A DNA stretch of 64,000 nucleotides from JBLEFH01 sp047345645 (lineage in GTDB: Bacteria > Pseudomonadota > Alphaproteobacteria > Rhodobacterales > Rhodobacteraceae), in assembly GCA_047345645.1 (NCBI GenBank), contig JBLEFH010000011.1. One strand, written 5' to 3'. This document shows positions 32,830 through 41,370 of this stretch, piece by piece. Below the pieces are notes generated by a model that saw only the letters and a program-made list of their open reading frames with translations, did not search any database and was not told where the DNA came from. Numbering within the stretch: position 1 is the first letter of the stretch; each line of letters starts with the position of its first letter. Made by a program: the position numbers and the translations under genes.

Positions 32830-33979
32830 GCAGAGCATCCGTTCGAAATTTCTTCGCACGCTGGAGGGGGTGCGCTTTGGCGCTTTGCATCTGACAACGC
32901 CCGAAGGCGCGGCCTATGATTTCGCGGGGCGCGAGCCGGGGCCGTCGGCGGTGCTGCATATCCATGACTGGCGCATGGTCCCGGCGCTCGCCGCCAAGGG
33001 GGACATTGGCTTTACCGAGGCTTACCGCGATGGCTGGTGCGATACGCCGGACCTTACCGCGCTGCTCACCTTCGGGCTTATGAATGAGGACACGCTCGAC
33101 AGCTATATTTACGGCAAACCCCTGCAAGCCTTCGCGATCCGCCTGCTCTATCTGCTCAACCGCAACACCAAGGCGGGGTCCCGGCGCAATATCTCGGCGC
33201 ATTACGACCTTGGCAACGCGTTCTACCGGCTGTGGCTCGATGAGACGATGACCTATTCCTCGGCGCTCTTCGACGGGGCGGAGGATCTCGCCACGGCGCA
33301 GCGGCAGAAATATGATCGGATTTTGGACGGGCTGGAGAGCCAGTCCGGGCGGCTTTTGGAAATCGGTTGTGGCTGGGGCGGGTTTGCCGAGCGCGCGCTG
33401 GAGCGCGGCGATTTCGCGCCCAAGGGGCTGACGCTCTCGACTGAGCAAGCCGCCTTCGCCCGCAATCGTCTGGGGCCGGGCGCGGAGATCGCCCTTCAGG
33501 ATTACCGTGACGAGAAAGGCCGTTACGATCACATCGTCTCCATCGAAATGTTCGAGGCGGTGGGCGAGAATTTCTGGCCGGTCTATTTCGGCAAACTTTC
33601 CGAAGTGCTGTCCAAACAGGGGCGCGCGATGATCCAGACCATCACCGTCGCCGACCGCTATTTCGACCGTTACCGCAAGGGCGGGGACATGATCCGCAGC
33701 TTCATTTTCCCCGGCGGGATGCTCCCGTCACCCGCGCGGTTTCAGGAAGAAGCGGCAAAGGCGGGGCTGCGGGTCGAGGACGCGTTCGGCTTCGGCGCAG
33801 ATTACGCCCGCACGCTGACCGCATGGCTCGACCGCTTCGACGAACGCCGCGCCGAAGTGTTGGAGATGGGGTTTGACGAGGCGTTCATCCGCGTCTGGCG
33901 CTTCTATCTCGCGGCCTGCGCGGCGGCCTTCACCGTCGAGCGCACCGATGTCGTGCAATACCGCCTCGCCCATGCCTGA
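32822..33979 (+). CDS. cyclopropane-fatty-acid synthase family methyltransferase
   Basis: A 385-residue SAM-dependent methyltransferase acting on unsaturated chains of membrane phospholipids. Motif I is LLEIGCGWGGFAERA (near residue 178); also present are NISAHYDLGNAFYRLWLDET and MTYSSALFD, the phospholipid-handling region of CFA synthases. It could make cyclopropane fatty acids or, given the flavoprotein and DUF1365 partners, methylated precursors of furan fatty acids. Overlaps both neighbours. Confidence 0.93.
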   Translation: MFEQSIRSKFLRTLEGVRFGALHLTTPEGAAYDFAGREPGPSAVLHIHDWRMVPALAAKGDIGFTEAYRDGWCDTPDLTALLTFGLMNEDTLDSYIYGKPLQAFAIRLLYLLNRNTKAGSRRNISAHYDLGNAFYRLWLDETMTYSSALFDGAEDLATAQRQKYDRILDGLESQSGRLLEIGCGWGGFAERALERGDFAPKGLTLSTEQAAFARNRLGPGAEIALQDYRDEKGRYDHIVSIEMFEAVGENFWPVYFGKLSEVLSKQGRAMIQTITVADRYFDRYRKGGDMIRSFIFPGGMLPSPARFQEEAAKAGLRVEDAFGFGADYARTLTAWLDRFDERRAEVLEMGFDEAFIRVWRFYLAACAAAFTVERTDVVQYRLAHA

Positions 33980-35216
33980 GACGGCGCTCTCCCGGCGCGA
34001 CCTCGCCGCCTATGGCGTGCTCGGCTTGCCGCTGGCCTTTGGCGGGCTGCCGCTCTACATCCACGCGCCGGATTTCTTTGCCGCCGAACGGGGCGTGCCG
34101 CTGGCCGCGCTCGGGATGGCGCTCTTTTGGCTGCGTCTGCTCGATGCGGTGCTCGACCCCATTGCCGGCTGGGCGGGCGACCGCTGGGCAAGCGCGCGGA
34201 TGCGGCTGATGGGCTTCGGCGCGGTCCTGCTCGGCCTCGGCGTCATTGCGCTTTTCGCGCCGCCCGCGCTGCCGCTGCTCCTGTGGTTCACTCTCGCCAT
34301 GGCGCTCGCAAGCCTCGGGCACAGCCTGATTTCCGTCAATCTTATGACCATTGGCGGTCTTTGGCGGCGCGACAAAGGGGAGAAAGCGCGGATCAGCGCC
34401 ATGCGCGAAGGCTTCGGGCTGGCGGGGCTGATCCTCGCTGTCGTCCTTCCGTCGGCGCTTGCGCCCGTCATGGGCCGCGAAGCTGCGCTGCTGACCCTCG
34501 CCGCTCTGCTGACCGTGCTGCTGATCGTCACCCTCCCGATCTTCCGCCGCTGGCTGGCCGAAGCGCGGCTCGAAGTCACCGCCCCGCCGGATGCCTCCCC
34601 CAACTGGCGCGCCCTCATGCCCTTCTACGCCGTCGCGGCGCTGGTCCTGCTCTCCGCGGCCTTCCCGGCGGCGTTGATCCTCATGCTCGTACGCGATCTT
34701 CTGGGCGCGGAAGACCTCGCCGGGATCTTCCTGCTCGCCTATTTCGCCGCCGCGCTCCCTGGAGCCGGCCTCTCGGGAAAACTCGCCGGGCGCTACGGCG
34801 CGGTGCCGGTCTGGGGCGGCGCGCTGGTCCTCTCCATCCTCGGCTTCGCCTTCGCGCTGACCCTCGGGCCGGGCGACCTATTCGCCTTCGGCATCATCTG
34901 CGTCGCCACCGGCTTTTGCTTCGGCGCGGACCTCGTGCTGCCGCCCGCCATCCTTTCGGATCGGATCGAGGCGACCGCCACCGAAGCCGCCGCCACCCGC
35001 GCCTATGCCGCCCTCGGCTTTCTCACCAAAGCCGCGCTGGCGCTGGCGGGCGCGATTGCCTTGCCGCTGTTGCAATTTGCCGGGTTCACCCCCGCGGAGG
35101 CCAACGACGCGGACGCGCTCCGGGCGCTCTTGCTGCTCTATGCCGGACTGCCCCTTATCCTGCGCGGTCTTGCGGTGATAAGCCTCGTCATCTTCCACAA
35201 AAGGAGTGCCTTATGA
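33972..35216 (+). CDS. MFS transporter, GPH (sugar:cation) type
   Basis: A 414-residue membrane protein with about 12 hydrophobic segments and the GPH-type start LPLAFGGLPLYIHAPDFFA, DPIAGWAGDRW and the NLMTIGGLW region. ATG at 33972 lies inside the CFA gene's end. Relatives occur in the same position in the sigma-E-controlled operon of Rhodobacter; the cargo is unknown and might be a lipid precursor or carotenoid-related compound rather than a sugar. Confidence 0.88.
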   Translation: MPETALSRRDLAAYGVLGLPLAFGGLPLYIHAPDFFAAERGVPLAALGMALFWLRLLDAVLDPIAGWAGDRWASARMRLMGFGAVLLGLGVIALFAPPALPLLLWFTLAMALASLGHSLISVNLMTIGGLWRRDKGEKARISAMREGFGLAGLILAVVLPSALAPVMGREAALLTLAALLTVLLIVTLPIFRRWLAEARLEVTAPPDASPNWRALMPFYAVAALVLLSAAFPAALILMLVRDLLGAEDLAGIFLLAYFAAALPGAGLSGKLAGRYGAVPVWGGALVLSILGFAFALTLGPGDLFAFGIICVATGFCFGADLVLPPAILSDRIEATATEAAATRAYAALGFLTKAALALAGAIALPLLQFAGFTPAEANDADALRALLLLYAGLPLILRGLAVISLVIFHKRSAL

Positions 35217-35941
35217 GTGAGCGAATTTGGATCGTCGGCGCGTCTGACGGGATCGGCGCGGAGCTCGCCCGCGCCTGGGCCGCGAAGGGTGCGAAACTGG
35301 TACTGTCGGCCCGCTCCGAGGACAAGCTGACCGCGCTGGCCGAAGAGATCGGCGGCGCGGAAGTCGTGCCATGCGATGTGGCGGACCTTGCCAGTCTCAA
35401 GGCGGCGGGCGAGACGATCAAGGCGGGCGGGCCGCTCGACCGCGCCATCACCCTCGCGGCGCTCTACGATCCGGGCAAAATCATGGAGATCGACCCCGAA
35501 AAGGCCGCGCAGATCGGGATGGTCAACCTCACCGGCGCGTTCAACTTTGCCCGCGTCGCGGCGGAGTGCCTGAAAGAGGGCGGGCAACTGGCGCTGACCG
35601 GTTCCGTCGCGGGCTATATCGGCCTGCCGCAAGGGCAGTTCTATTCAGCGACCAAAGCGGGCGTGATCAATTTCGCCGAGTCGCTCCGGGTGGAGCTTGC
35701 GCCGAAAATCGACGTGCGCCTCATCAGCCCCGGCTTTGTGGACACCCGCCTGACGGAGAAAAACGAATTCGACATGCCTGCGCTGATGCAGCCTGAAGAT
35801 GCGGCGGCGGCGATTGTCAAAGGGCTCGACAAGGGCGGGTTCGAGGTCCATTTCCCGCTCCGCCTGACCCTCGCGCTGAAACTGCTGCGCGCGCTGCCCT
35901 ATCCGCTGGCGCTGCGCCTCACGAAAAGGCTTGTTACATGA
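35213..35941 (+). CDS. short-chain dehydrogenase/reductase
   Basis: A 242-residue classical SDR: cofactor motif GASDGIGAELA (a variant of TGxxxGIG), catalytic Ser in LTGSVAGYIG, and YSATKAG supplying the Tyr and Lys. Start ATG 35213 inside the MFS stop; stop overlaps the TspO-like gene by 4 bp. Substrate unknown; part of the stress/fatty-acid operon. Confidence 0.92.
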   Translation: MSERIWIVGASDGIGAELARAWAAKGAKLVLSARSEDKLTALAEEIGGAEVVPCDVADLASLKAAGETIKAGGPLDRAITLAALYDPGKIMEIDPEKAAQIGMVNLTGAFNFARVAAECLKEGGQLALTGSVAGYIGLPQGQFYSATKAGVINFAESLRVELAPKIDVRLISPGFVDTRLTEKNEFDMPALMQPEDAAAAIVKGLDKGGFEVHFPLRLTLALKLLRALPYPLALRLTKRLVT

Positions 35942-36639
35942 CCCGTTTTCTGCCGCATCTCGTCCTCCTCTTCGCGGTGCTTTTCGCCCTCTCGCCGCTC
36001 GCGAGCGACAGTTTCAACGGCTACACGGCCGACCAGTTTCCGGTGGCGAATGACCGCTGGCCGGTGCAGCCCGCGGGCTGGGCCTTCTCGATTTGGGGCG
36101 TGATCTATCTCTGGCTGATCGCCGGGAGCGCGTGGGGCCTCGTGAAAGCACGCGACGATGCGGATTGGCAGGCCATGCGCGGCCCGCTCGCCATCAGCCT
36201 CTTCATCGGCATCTTCTGGCTCGCGGCCGCGAATGCCTCGCCCTTCCTCGCCACCATCATGATTATCGCCATGGCGGTCACGGCAATCATGGCGTTTTTG
36301 CGCGCTGGGGCGGGGGACCGCGTCTGGCAGGTCGCGCCGGTCGGGCTCTATGCGGGCTGGCTCACCGCCGCGACGGGCGTGTCGATTGCCATCATCTTCA
36401 GCGGCTACGGCCTCTTGCCCCCACAAGCCGCCGCATGGCTGCTCATCCTCGCGGTGCTGGCCGCCTCGCTTTGGGTTCAGACGCGCAGGCCCACCGGGAT
36501 CACCTATCCCATTGCCGTTGGCTGGGCGCTCGTCGGCGTCGTCGCGGCGAATTGGGGGACCGCGACCGCCAGCGTGGCCATCCTCGCCGCGCTTGGCGTG
36601 GTGGCACTTGCCGTCAACGGGTTGCGGTTGCGGCGATGA
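35938..36639 (+). CDS. TspO/MBR-related tryptophan-rich membrane protein
   Basis: A 233-residue membrane protein with about seven hydrophobic segments and many Trp residues. The WPVQPAGWAFSIWGVIYLWL stretch matches the WxPPxWxFxxxWxxxY core of TspO-like proteins. TspO proteins bind porphyrins and adjust pigment gene expression under light and oxygen in Rhodobacter; this longer form is a relative only. Couples the SDR and photolyase genes through ATGA overlaps on both sides. Confidence 0.82.
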   Translation: MTRFLPHLVLLFAVLFALSPLASDSFNGYTADQFPVANDRWPVQPAGWAFSIWGVIYLWLIAGSAWGLVKARDDADWQAMRGPLAISLFIGIFWLAAANASPFLATIMIIAMAVTAIMAFLRAGAGDRVWQVAPVGLYAGWLTAATGVSIAIIFSGYGLLPPQAAAWLLILAVLAASLWVQTRRPTGITYPIAVGWALVGVVAANWGTATASVAILAALGVVALAVNGLRLRR

Positions 36640-38168
36640 CCCGGCGTCTGGTCCTCATCCTCGGCGATCAACTCTCGCGCAATCTCTCGTCGCTCAAAGG
36701 TGGGGAGAAGGCGAAAGACGTGATCCTCATGGCCGAGGTCGCCGCCGAAGCGGATTATGCGGACCACCACAAGCAAAAGCTGGCGCTGGTTTTCGCCGCG
36801 ATGCGCCATTTCGCTGAAGAGTTGCGCGAAGCGGGTTGGACGGTGGATTACCGCACGCTCGACGAGGAGGTGCCGGACCTCGCGACCGCCGCCGCCGAGG
36901 CGATCAAGGCCCACGAGCCGGAAATGCTGATCGTCACCGAGCCGGGTGAATATCGGCTTTGGGACGAGATGCAGGACTGGGAGGCGCGGCTGGGCATCCC
37001 GGTTCTCCTCCGCGAAGATGAGCGGTTCCTCTGCTCCCATCAGGACTTCGCCAACTGGGCCGAGGGCCGTAAGTCCCTATTGATGGAGCATTTTTACCGG
37101 GAGATGCGCAAGCGGACCGGGCTTCTCATGGATGGCGACAAGCCCGAGGGCGAGAAGTGGAATTACGACGCCGAGAACCGCAAGCCCGCCAAGGATGATC
37201 TCTTTCTGCCTGCGCCGCCTAAGGGCGCAGACGATGAGATCACCGCCGCCGTGCTGGACATGGTTGAGGCCCGTTTCCCGGACCATTACGGCAAGCTGCG
37301 CCCGTTTCACTGGCAGGTCACGCGGGAGGGCGCGGAGGCGGCGCGGGACCGGTTCCTCAAGGACGCCTTGCCGGATTTCGGGCGCTATCAGGATGCGATG
37401 CTGACGGGCAAGCCGTGGATGTATCACTCTGTTTTATCGGCCTATATCAACCTCGGCCTTCTTGATCCGCTGGATCTGTGCGAGCGAGCGGAGGCGGAGT
37501 ATCGCGCGGGGCGGGCGCCCTTAAATGCAGTTGAGGGGTTCATCCGCCAGATCATCGGCTGGCGCGAATATGTGCGTGGGATTTACTGGCTGAAAATGCC
37601 GGATTACGCGGAGGTCAATGAACTCGGCGCGGATCGCCCCTTGCCGGATTTCTACTGGACCGGCGAGACGGAGATGCATTGCCTGTCGCAAGCCATCGGC
37701 CAGACCATCGAGACGGCCTATGCTCACCACATCCAGCGCCTGATGATCACCGGCACCTACGCGCTCTTGATCGGGGCGGACCCGCAGGCGCTGCATCGCT
37801 GGTATCTGGGCGTTTATGCGGATGCGTATGAGTGGGTGGAATTGCCCAATACCATCGGCATGTCGCAACACGCGGATGGCGGCTTGCTGGCGACCAAGCC
37901 CTATGCGGCGAGTGCGAGTTACGTCGACCGCATGTCCGACTATTGCGGCGATTGTGTCTATGATCCGAAGGCGAAAACGGGTGAGGGGGCCTGCCCGTGG
38001 AACGCGCTTTACTGGGATTTCATCGCCCGCCATCAGGACCGGTTCGAGAACAATCATCGGATGCGGATGATGGTCGCGAGTTGGCGGAAGAAAGACGAAG
38101 CGGATCAGAAGGCGCTCCGCACGGCGGCGGCGGCGCATATGGACGGGCTGACCCCTTATTCCGGCTGA
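36636..38168 (+). CDS. FeS-containing photolyase/cryptochrome (PhrB/CryB type)
   Basis: A 510-residue member of the bacterial cryptochrome/photolyase group with an iron-sulphur cluster, known to include (6-4) photolyases. N-terminal antenna-binding domain LVLILGDQLSRNLSSL; FAD domain with ADGGLLATKPYAASASYVDR; cluster Cys residues in YCGDCVYDPKAKTGEGACPWN. Full length. Repairs UV photoproducts in DNA or senses blue light. Last gene of the seven-gene run; it overlaps the end of the opposite-strand DUF2256 gene by 13 bp. Confidence 0.94.
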   Translation: MTRRLVLILGDQLSRNLSSLKGGEKAKDVILMAEVAAEADYADHHKQKLALVFAAMRHFAEELREAGWTVDYRTLDEEVPDLATAAAEAIKAHEPEMLIVTEPGEYRLWDEMQDWEARLGIPVLLREDERFLCSHQDFANWAEGRKSLLMEHFYREMRKRTGLLMDGDKPEGEKWNYDAENRKPAKDDLFLPAPPKGADDEITAAVLDMVEARFPDHYGKLRPFHWQVTREGAEAARDRFLKDALPDFGRYQDAMLTGKPWMYHSVLSAYINLGLLDPLDLCERAEAEYRAGRAPLNAVEGFIRQIIGWREYVRGIYWLKMPDYAEVNELGADRPLPDFYWTGETEMHCLSQAIGQTIETAYAHHIQRLMITGTYALLIGADPQALHRWYLGVYADAYEWVELPNTIGMSQHADGGLLATKPYAASASYVDRMSDYCGDCVYDPKAKTGEGACPWNALYWDFIARHQDRFENNHRMRMMVASWRKKDEADQKALRTAAAAHMDGLTPYSG

Positions 38169-38320
38169 TCCTTGCCGCGGGAGCGGTTCCGGCGGCAGCG
38201 TTCGGAGCAGTATTTCACCGCGTCCCAATCCTTCGCGAATTTGCGCCGCCACGCGAAGGGCCGCCCGCAGGTGGCGCAGATTTTGCTTGGCAGATCGCCC
38301 TTGCGGCGCATTTTCACCAT
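38156..38320 (-). CDS. DUF2256 small zinc-ribbon-like protein
   Basis: About 54 residues, with ICATCGRPFAWRRKFAKDW and VKYCSERCRRN: a CxxC and a CxxxC pair typical of DUF2256, probably binding zinc. This family is regularly found beside photolyases of this type, as here. Start chosen at 38320, overlapping the SDR stop; an internal ATG at 38311 is also possible. Function unknown. Confidence 0.88.
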   Translation of the reverse strand: MVKMRRKGDLPSKICATCGRPFAWRRKFAKDWDAVKYCSERCRRNRSRGKDQPE

Positions 38321-38985
38321 TCGACGCGCTTGCCCTTCCAGTCCCAAAAGCTGCCAGTGTCCTCGGGGGTGAGCTTGTCGATCACGCCAAGCAGCGCCTC
38401 GGCGGATTTCTCGGGCGTGATGGTCGGGTAATTCGCGGCATATTTCGCCGTGAGCGGCGTCTCCACCGTTCCGGGATGGAGCGCGACCACAATCGCCTCC
38501 TTGTTCTGCCGGGCGATCTCAATGGAGGCAGTGCGCAGGATCTGGTTCTGCGCGGCCTTGGCGGCGCGATAGCTGATCCAGCCGCCAAGCCCGTTATCGC
38601 CAATCGAGCCGACGCGGGCCGATAGCGAGGCAAACACCGCCTTGCGATCTTCGCGCAGCAGCGGACTGAAGGCGCGGAGCAGCAGCGCGACGCCAATCGC
38701 GTTGAGCGCGAATTGCTGGGCCATCGCCTCCGCCTCAATCGCGCGGATGGTTTTCTCCGGTTCATGCCCGTCGATGACAAGCGCGCCGGTAGCGTTGAAA
38801 ATCAGATCGAAACGGGCATCGCCGAGAGCCTCTGCCGCTTTGTTCACGCTCGCCTGATCGGTGAGGTCCAGCCCATCGTTGCGCGATAGGCGCGTGACCG
38901 CGACGCCCCGTTCCTCAAGCAACGCCGCCACCGCCGACCCGATCCCGCCGGTCGCCCCGACGACAAGGGCGGTCAGGTCAGCCAT
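38314..38985 (-). CDS. short-chain dehydrogenase/reductase
   Basis: A 223-residue SDR with VVGATGGIGSAVAALLEERG at the N-terminus, the NATGA region and YRAAKAAQNQ for the catalytic Tyr/Lys; the Ser is in ASLSARVGSIG. Start ATG 38985 lies within the end of DUF2177. It resembles CsgA-type SDRs found in photolyase clusters. Co-transcribed on the minus strand with DUF2177 and DUF2256, converging on the photolyase operon. Confidence 0.9.
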   Translation of the reverse strand: MADLTALVVGATGGIGSAVAALLEERGVAVTRLSRNDGLDLTDQASVNKAAEALGDARFDLIFNATGALVIDGHEPEKTIRAIEAEAMAQQFALNAIGVALLLRAFSPLLREDRKAVFASLSARVGSIGDNGLGGWISYRAAKAAQNQILRTASIEIARQNKEAIVVALHPGTVETPLTAKYAANYPTITPEKSAEALLGVIDKLTPEDTGSFWDWKGKRVEW

Positions 38986-39371
38986 TTCGTCACCATAACC
39001 CCGGCCCAAGCCGAAAAGCCCGTCAGGAACCCGCCCCAAATCGTGTCCGTCGCGACCTGCTGCAAGGACCAGTCGCGCAGGGTGGCGTAGTTGGTGAACT
39101 CGTAAGTGCCGTAACACATCAGCCCGATCAGCGCGCCATTGACGAGCGCGGCGCTGGCGCTGTCCTTGGCGAGCGCGGGCAGGGAGGCGAAGTAAAGCAC
39201 GCCGACGATATAGGCCGCGTAGAAGAGCGCGGCCGGGCCCATGCGGAACGGGTCCGCCAGAAGATCGCCCACATGACGCTCAAAGACCGGGCGGATGAGT
39301 TTCGAGATGCCGACCACGTCGATGGCCAGAAAGATAATCAGCGTGGACAGATAGAGGACCAGAATCTGCAT
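38973..39371 (-). CDS. DUF2177 membrane protein
   Basis: A 132-residue membrane protein with four hydrophobic segments; GALIGLMCYGTYEFTNYATL and DTIWGGFL are the conserved DUF2177 blocks. Family members accompany photolyase/fatty-acid clusters. First gene of the minus-strand trio. Function unknown. Confidence 0.9.
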   Translation of the reverse strand: MQILVLYLSTLIIFLAIDVVGISKLIRPVFERHVGDLLADPFRMGPAALFYAAYIVGVLYFASLPALAKDSASAALVNGALIGLMCYGTYEFTNYATLRDWSLQQVATDTIWGGFLTGFSAWAGVMVTKWLT

Positions 39372-39604
39372 GTTTCTCTCCTTGGGTTCGCGTCTTGGTA
39401 ACGGGGGGTGCCGGGATAAAGTTGCAGGCGGCAGTCGAAGTTATGAACGCAAGCCTAGGCGCAAAGGGGCGGGCGGAACAAGTGGCGCGGCGGGGCACTG
39501 GGCGTGCGAACCTTCGCCTTAAATTGCGCACGTCTCGCCGCGCGCCTCTGTTCATTCGCCAATGAATGGTTATCTCTGGCGGCAACGAGCAAAGGATAGA
39601 TCTG

Positions 39605-40591
39605 ATGCATTACAGTATGCTTGACCTCGCGCCGATCCTTGAGGGCGCGGAGATTGCGACCTCGCTGCGCAATTCGATTGATCTGGCCAAAACCGCCGAG
39701 GCGGCGGGCTATCACCGCTTCTGGCTGGCGGAACATCACAGCATCCCGAGCGTGGCGAGCGCCGCGACCTCGGTGCTGATCGGGCAGGTCGCCGCCGCAA
39801 CCTCGCGCATCCGCGTGGGCGCGGGCGGGATCATGCTGCCGAACCACGCGCCGCTGGTGATTGCGGAGCAGTTCGGCACGCTCGCCTCGCTCTTCCCGAA
39901 CCGGATCGACCTTGGCCTTGGCCGGGCGCCGGGCGGGGATATGGCCGTGATGCGCGCGCTGCGGCGTAAGTTTGACGGGCCGGACAGCTATCCCGAAGAT
40001 GTGGTGGAGTTGATGCATTATCTCGGCCCGCACCGCCCTGATGCCGCTGTGCGTGCGTTGCCGGGGGAGGGGACGGAGGTGCCGATCTGGGTGCTTGGCT
40101 CGTCTCTTTACGGCGCGCAGATGGCCGCGCATTTCGGGCTGCCTTATGCGTTTGCCTCCCACTTCGCACCGGGCGCGCTGGAGGAGGCGATCCGCGTCTA
40201 TCGCAGCAACTATCGGCCCTCGCCGCAGAACGAAAAGCCGCATCTCATGCTCGCGGCCAATGTGTTTGCGGCAGAGACGGATGCGGAGGCGGAGCGCCTC
40301 AGCACCTCGATGCAACTGGCCTTCGCGCGGTTGCGGTCCGGCAATCCGGGGCCGCTGCAACCGCCGGTGGAGGATGTGGCGGAGTACATCCCGGCCCCGG
40401 TGCGCGCGGGCGTCGCGGAGGCCATGCGCGTCTCGGCGATTGGCGGGCCGGAGCGGCTGCGCAGCCAGCTTTCGGAGCTGATCGCGACCTATCAGCCGGA
40501 TGAGATCATTCTGACAAGCCAGATCTACGATCACGAGGCGCGCAAAACCTCGATCACCATGGCCGCAGAGGCGATGCGCGAGATCGCTTGA
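39605..40591 (+). CDS. LLM-class flavin-dependent oxidoreductase
   Basis: A 328-residue luciferase-like monooxygenase: SMLDLAPI start, AEAAGYHRFWLAEHHSIPSV, IRVGAGGIMLPNHAPLVIAE and NRIDLGLGRAPG are typical of the YhbW-like group (MsnO8/TIGR03558). Uses reduced flavin; substrate unknown. ATG at 39605 follows AAGGATA. Stands alone with a hairpin after it. Confidence 0.92.
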   Translation: MHYSMLDLAPILEGAEIATSLRNSIDLAKTAEAAGYHRFWLAEHHSIPSVASAATSVLIGQVAAATSRIRVGAGGIMLPNHAPLVIAEQFGTLASLFPNRIDLGLGRAPGGDMAVMRALRRKFDGPDSYPEDVVELMHYLGPHRPDAAVRALPGEGTEVPIWVLGSSLYGAQMAAHFGLPYAFASHFAPGALEEAIRVYRSNYRPSPQNEKPHLMLAANVFAAETDAEAERLSTSMQLAFARLRSGNPGPLQPPVEDVAEYIPAPVRAGVAEAMRVSAIGGPERLRSQLSELIATYQPDEIILTSQIYDHEARKTSITMAAEAMREIA

Positions 40592-40601
40592 CGGCAAGGC
40601 A

Positions 40602-40624
40602 GCGCCCCGTTCACACGGGGGCGC
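40602..40624 (+). terminator. GC hairpin after the LLM oxidoreductase
   Basis: GCGCCCC (40602-40608) pairs with GGGGCGC (40618-40624) across a short loop, 10 bp after the stop codon. No T run follows. Confidence 0.5.
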
Positions 40625-40767
40625 GGCCTCCCCATCCCACCGGATTAGCGGCAATCAGCCGCATTGCGCCGCTGGCGCATTCTCTTTCCCAACTTGCTGA
40701 TTTATAGGGAGCCAAATCGCATTGGAAATGGTAACAATGCGTCTCAATTCAGCGGGTTTAAAGAGAT

Positions 40768-41370
40768 ATGGCGACGCTACTGCATTACTACGCCCATCCG
40801 GGGGATCGGTTTTCAAAAGCCAACCGGGCGCTGCAATCGGCCTCCGCGCGCGTGCAGGGCATCACGCGGGTTGATCTTTATGGAGAGTATCCGCGCGGCG
40901 AGATCAATCTTGACGCAGAGCAAGAGCGCCTGCGCGATCACGACGTCATTCTGCTGCAATTTCCGCTGTTCTGGTATGCCGCGCCCGCGCTGATGAAAGA
41001 CTGGTTCGACCGGGTGTGGGAGCATGGGTTTGCTTATGGTGACGGCGGGGACGCGCTGCGTGGCAAGTGGCTGATGCTGGCTGTCACGGCGGGCGAGCCA
41101 GCGGAGGGCTACAGCGCCGAAGGCGTCCAGCGCCACAGTCTGCGGACGTTCCTCACGCCTTACGAGCAAACCGCACGGGTCGCCCAAATGCGTTTCGCCG
41201 CGCCTTACGTCTTCCACGACGCGCTGACCGGCACGCCGCATCCCCATGCGGAGGGCTTTGCGCGCCTGCTGACCGCCATCCGCGACGACCGTTATGATTT
41301 CGCGCGCGCCGAAGCCGCCGAGATCATCACCCATGACAGCCTGCCCATCACAGAGGAGACCACAGCATGA
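40768..41370 (+). CDS. kefF: KefF-like NAD(P)H:quinone oxidoreductase, ancillary to K+ efflux
   Basis: A 200-residue flavodoxin-fold protein of the NQO/KefF family: YYAHPGDRFSKANRAL for flavin phosphate binding and LLQFPLFWYAAPALMKDWFD for the quinone/flavin region. KefF activates KefC-type antiporters when glutathione adducts signal electrophile stress. Its stop overlaps the antiporter start at 41367 (ATGA), strongly supporting the pairing. Confidence 0.92.
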   Translation: MATLLHYYAHPGDRFSKANRALQSASARVQGITRVDLYGEYPRGEINLDAEQERLRDHDVILLQFPLFWYAAPALMKDWFDRVWEHGFAYGDGGDALRGKWLMLAVTAGEPAEGYSAEGVQRHSLRTFLTPYEQTARVAQMRFAAPYVFHDALTGTPHPHAEGFARLLTAIRDDRYDFARAEAAEIITHDSLPITEETTA

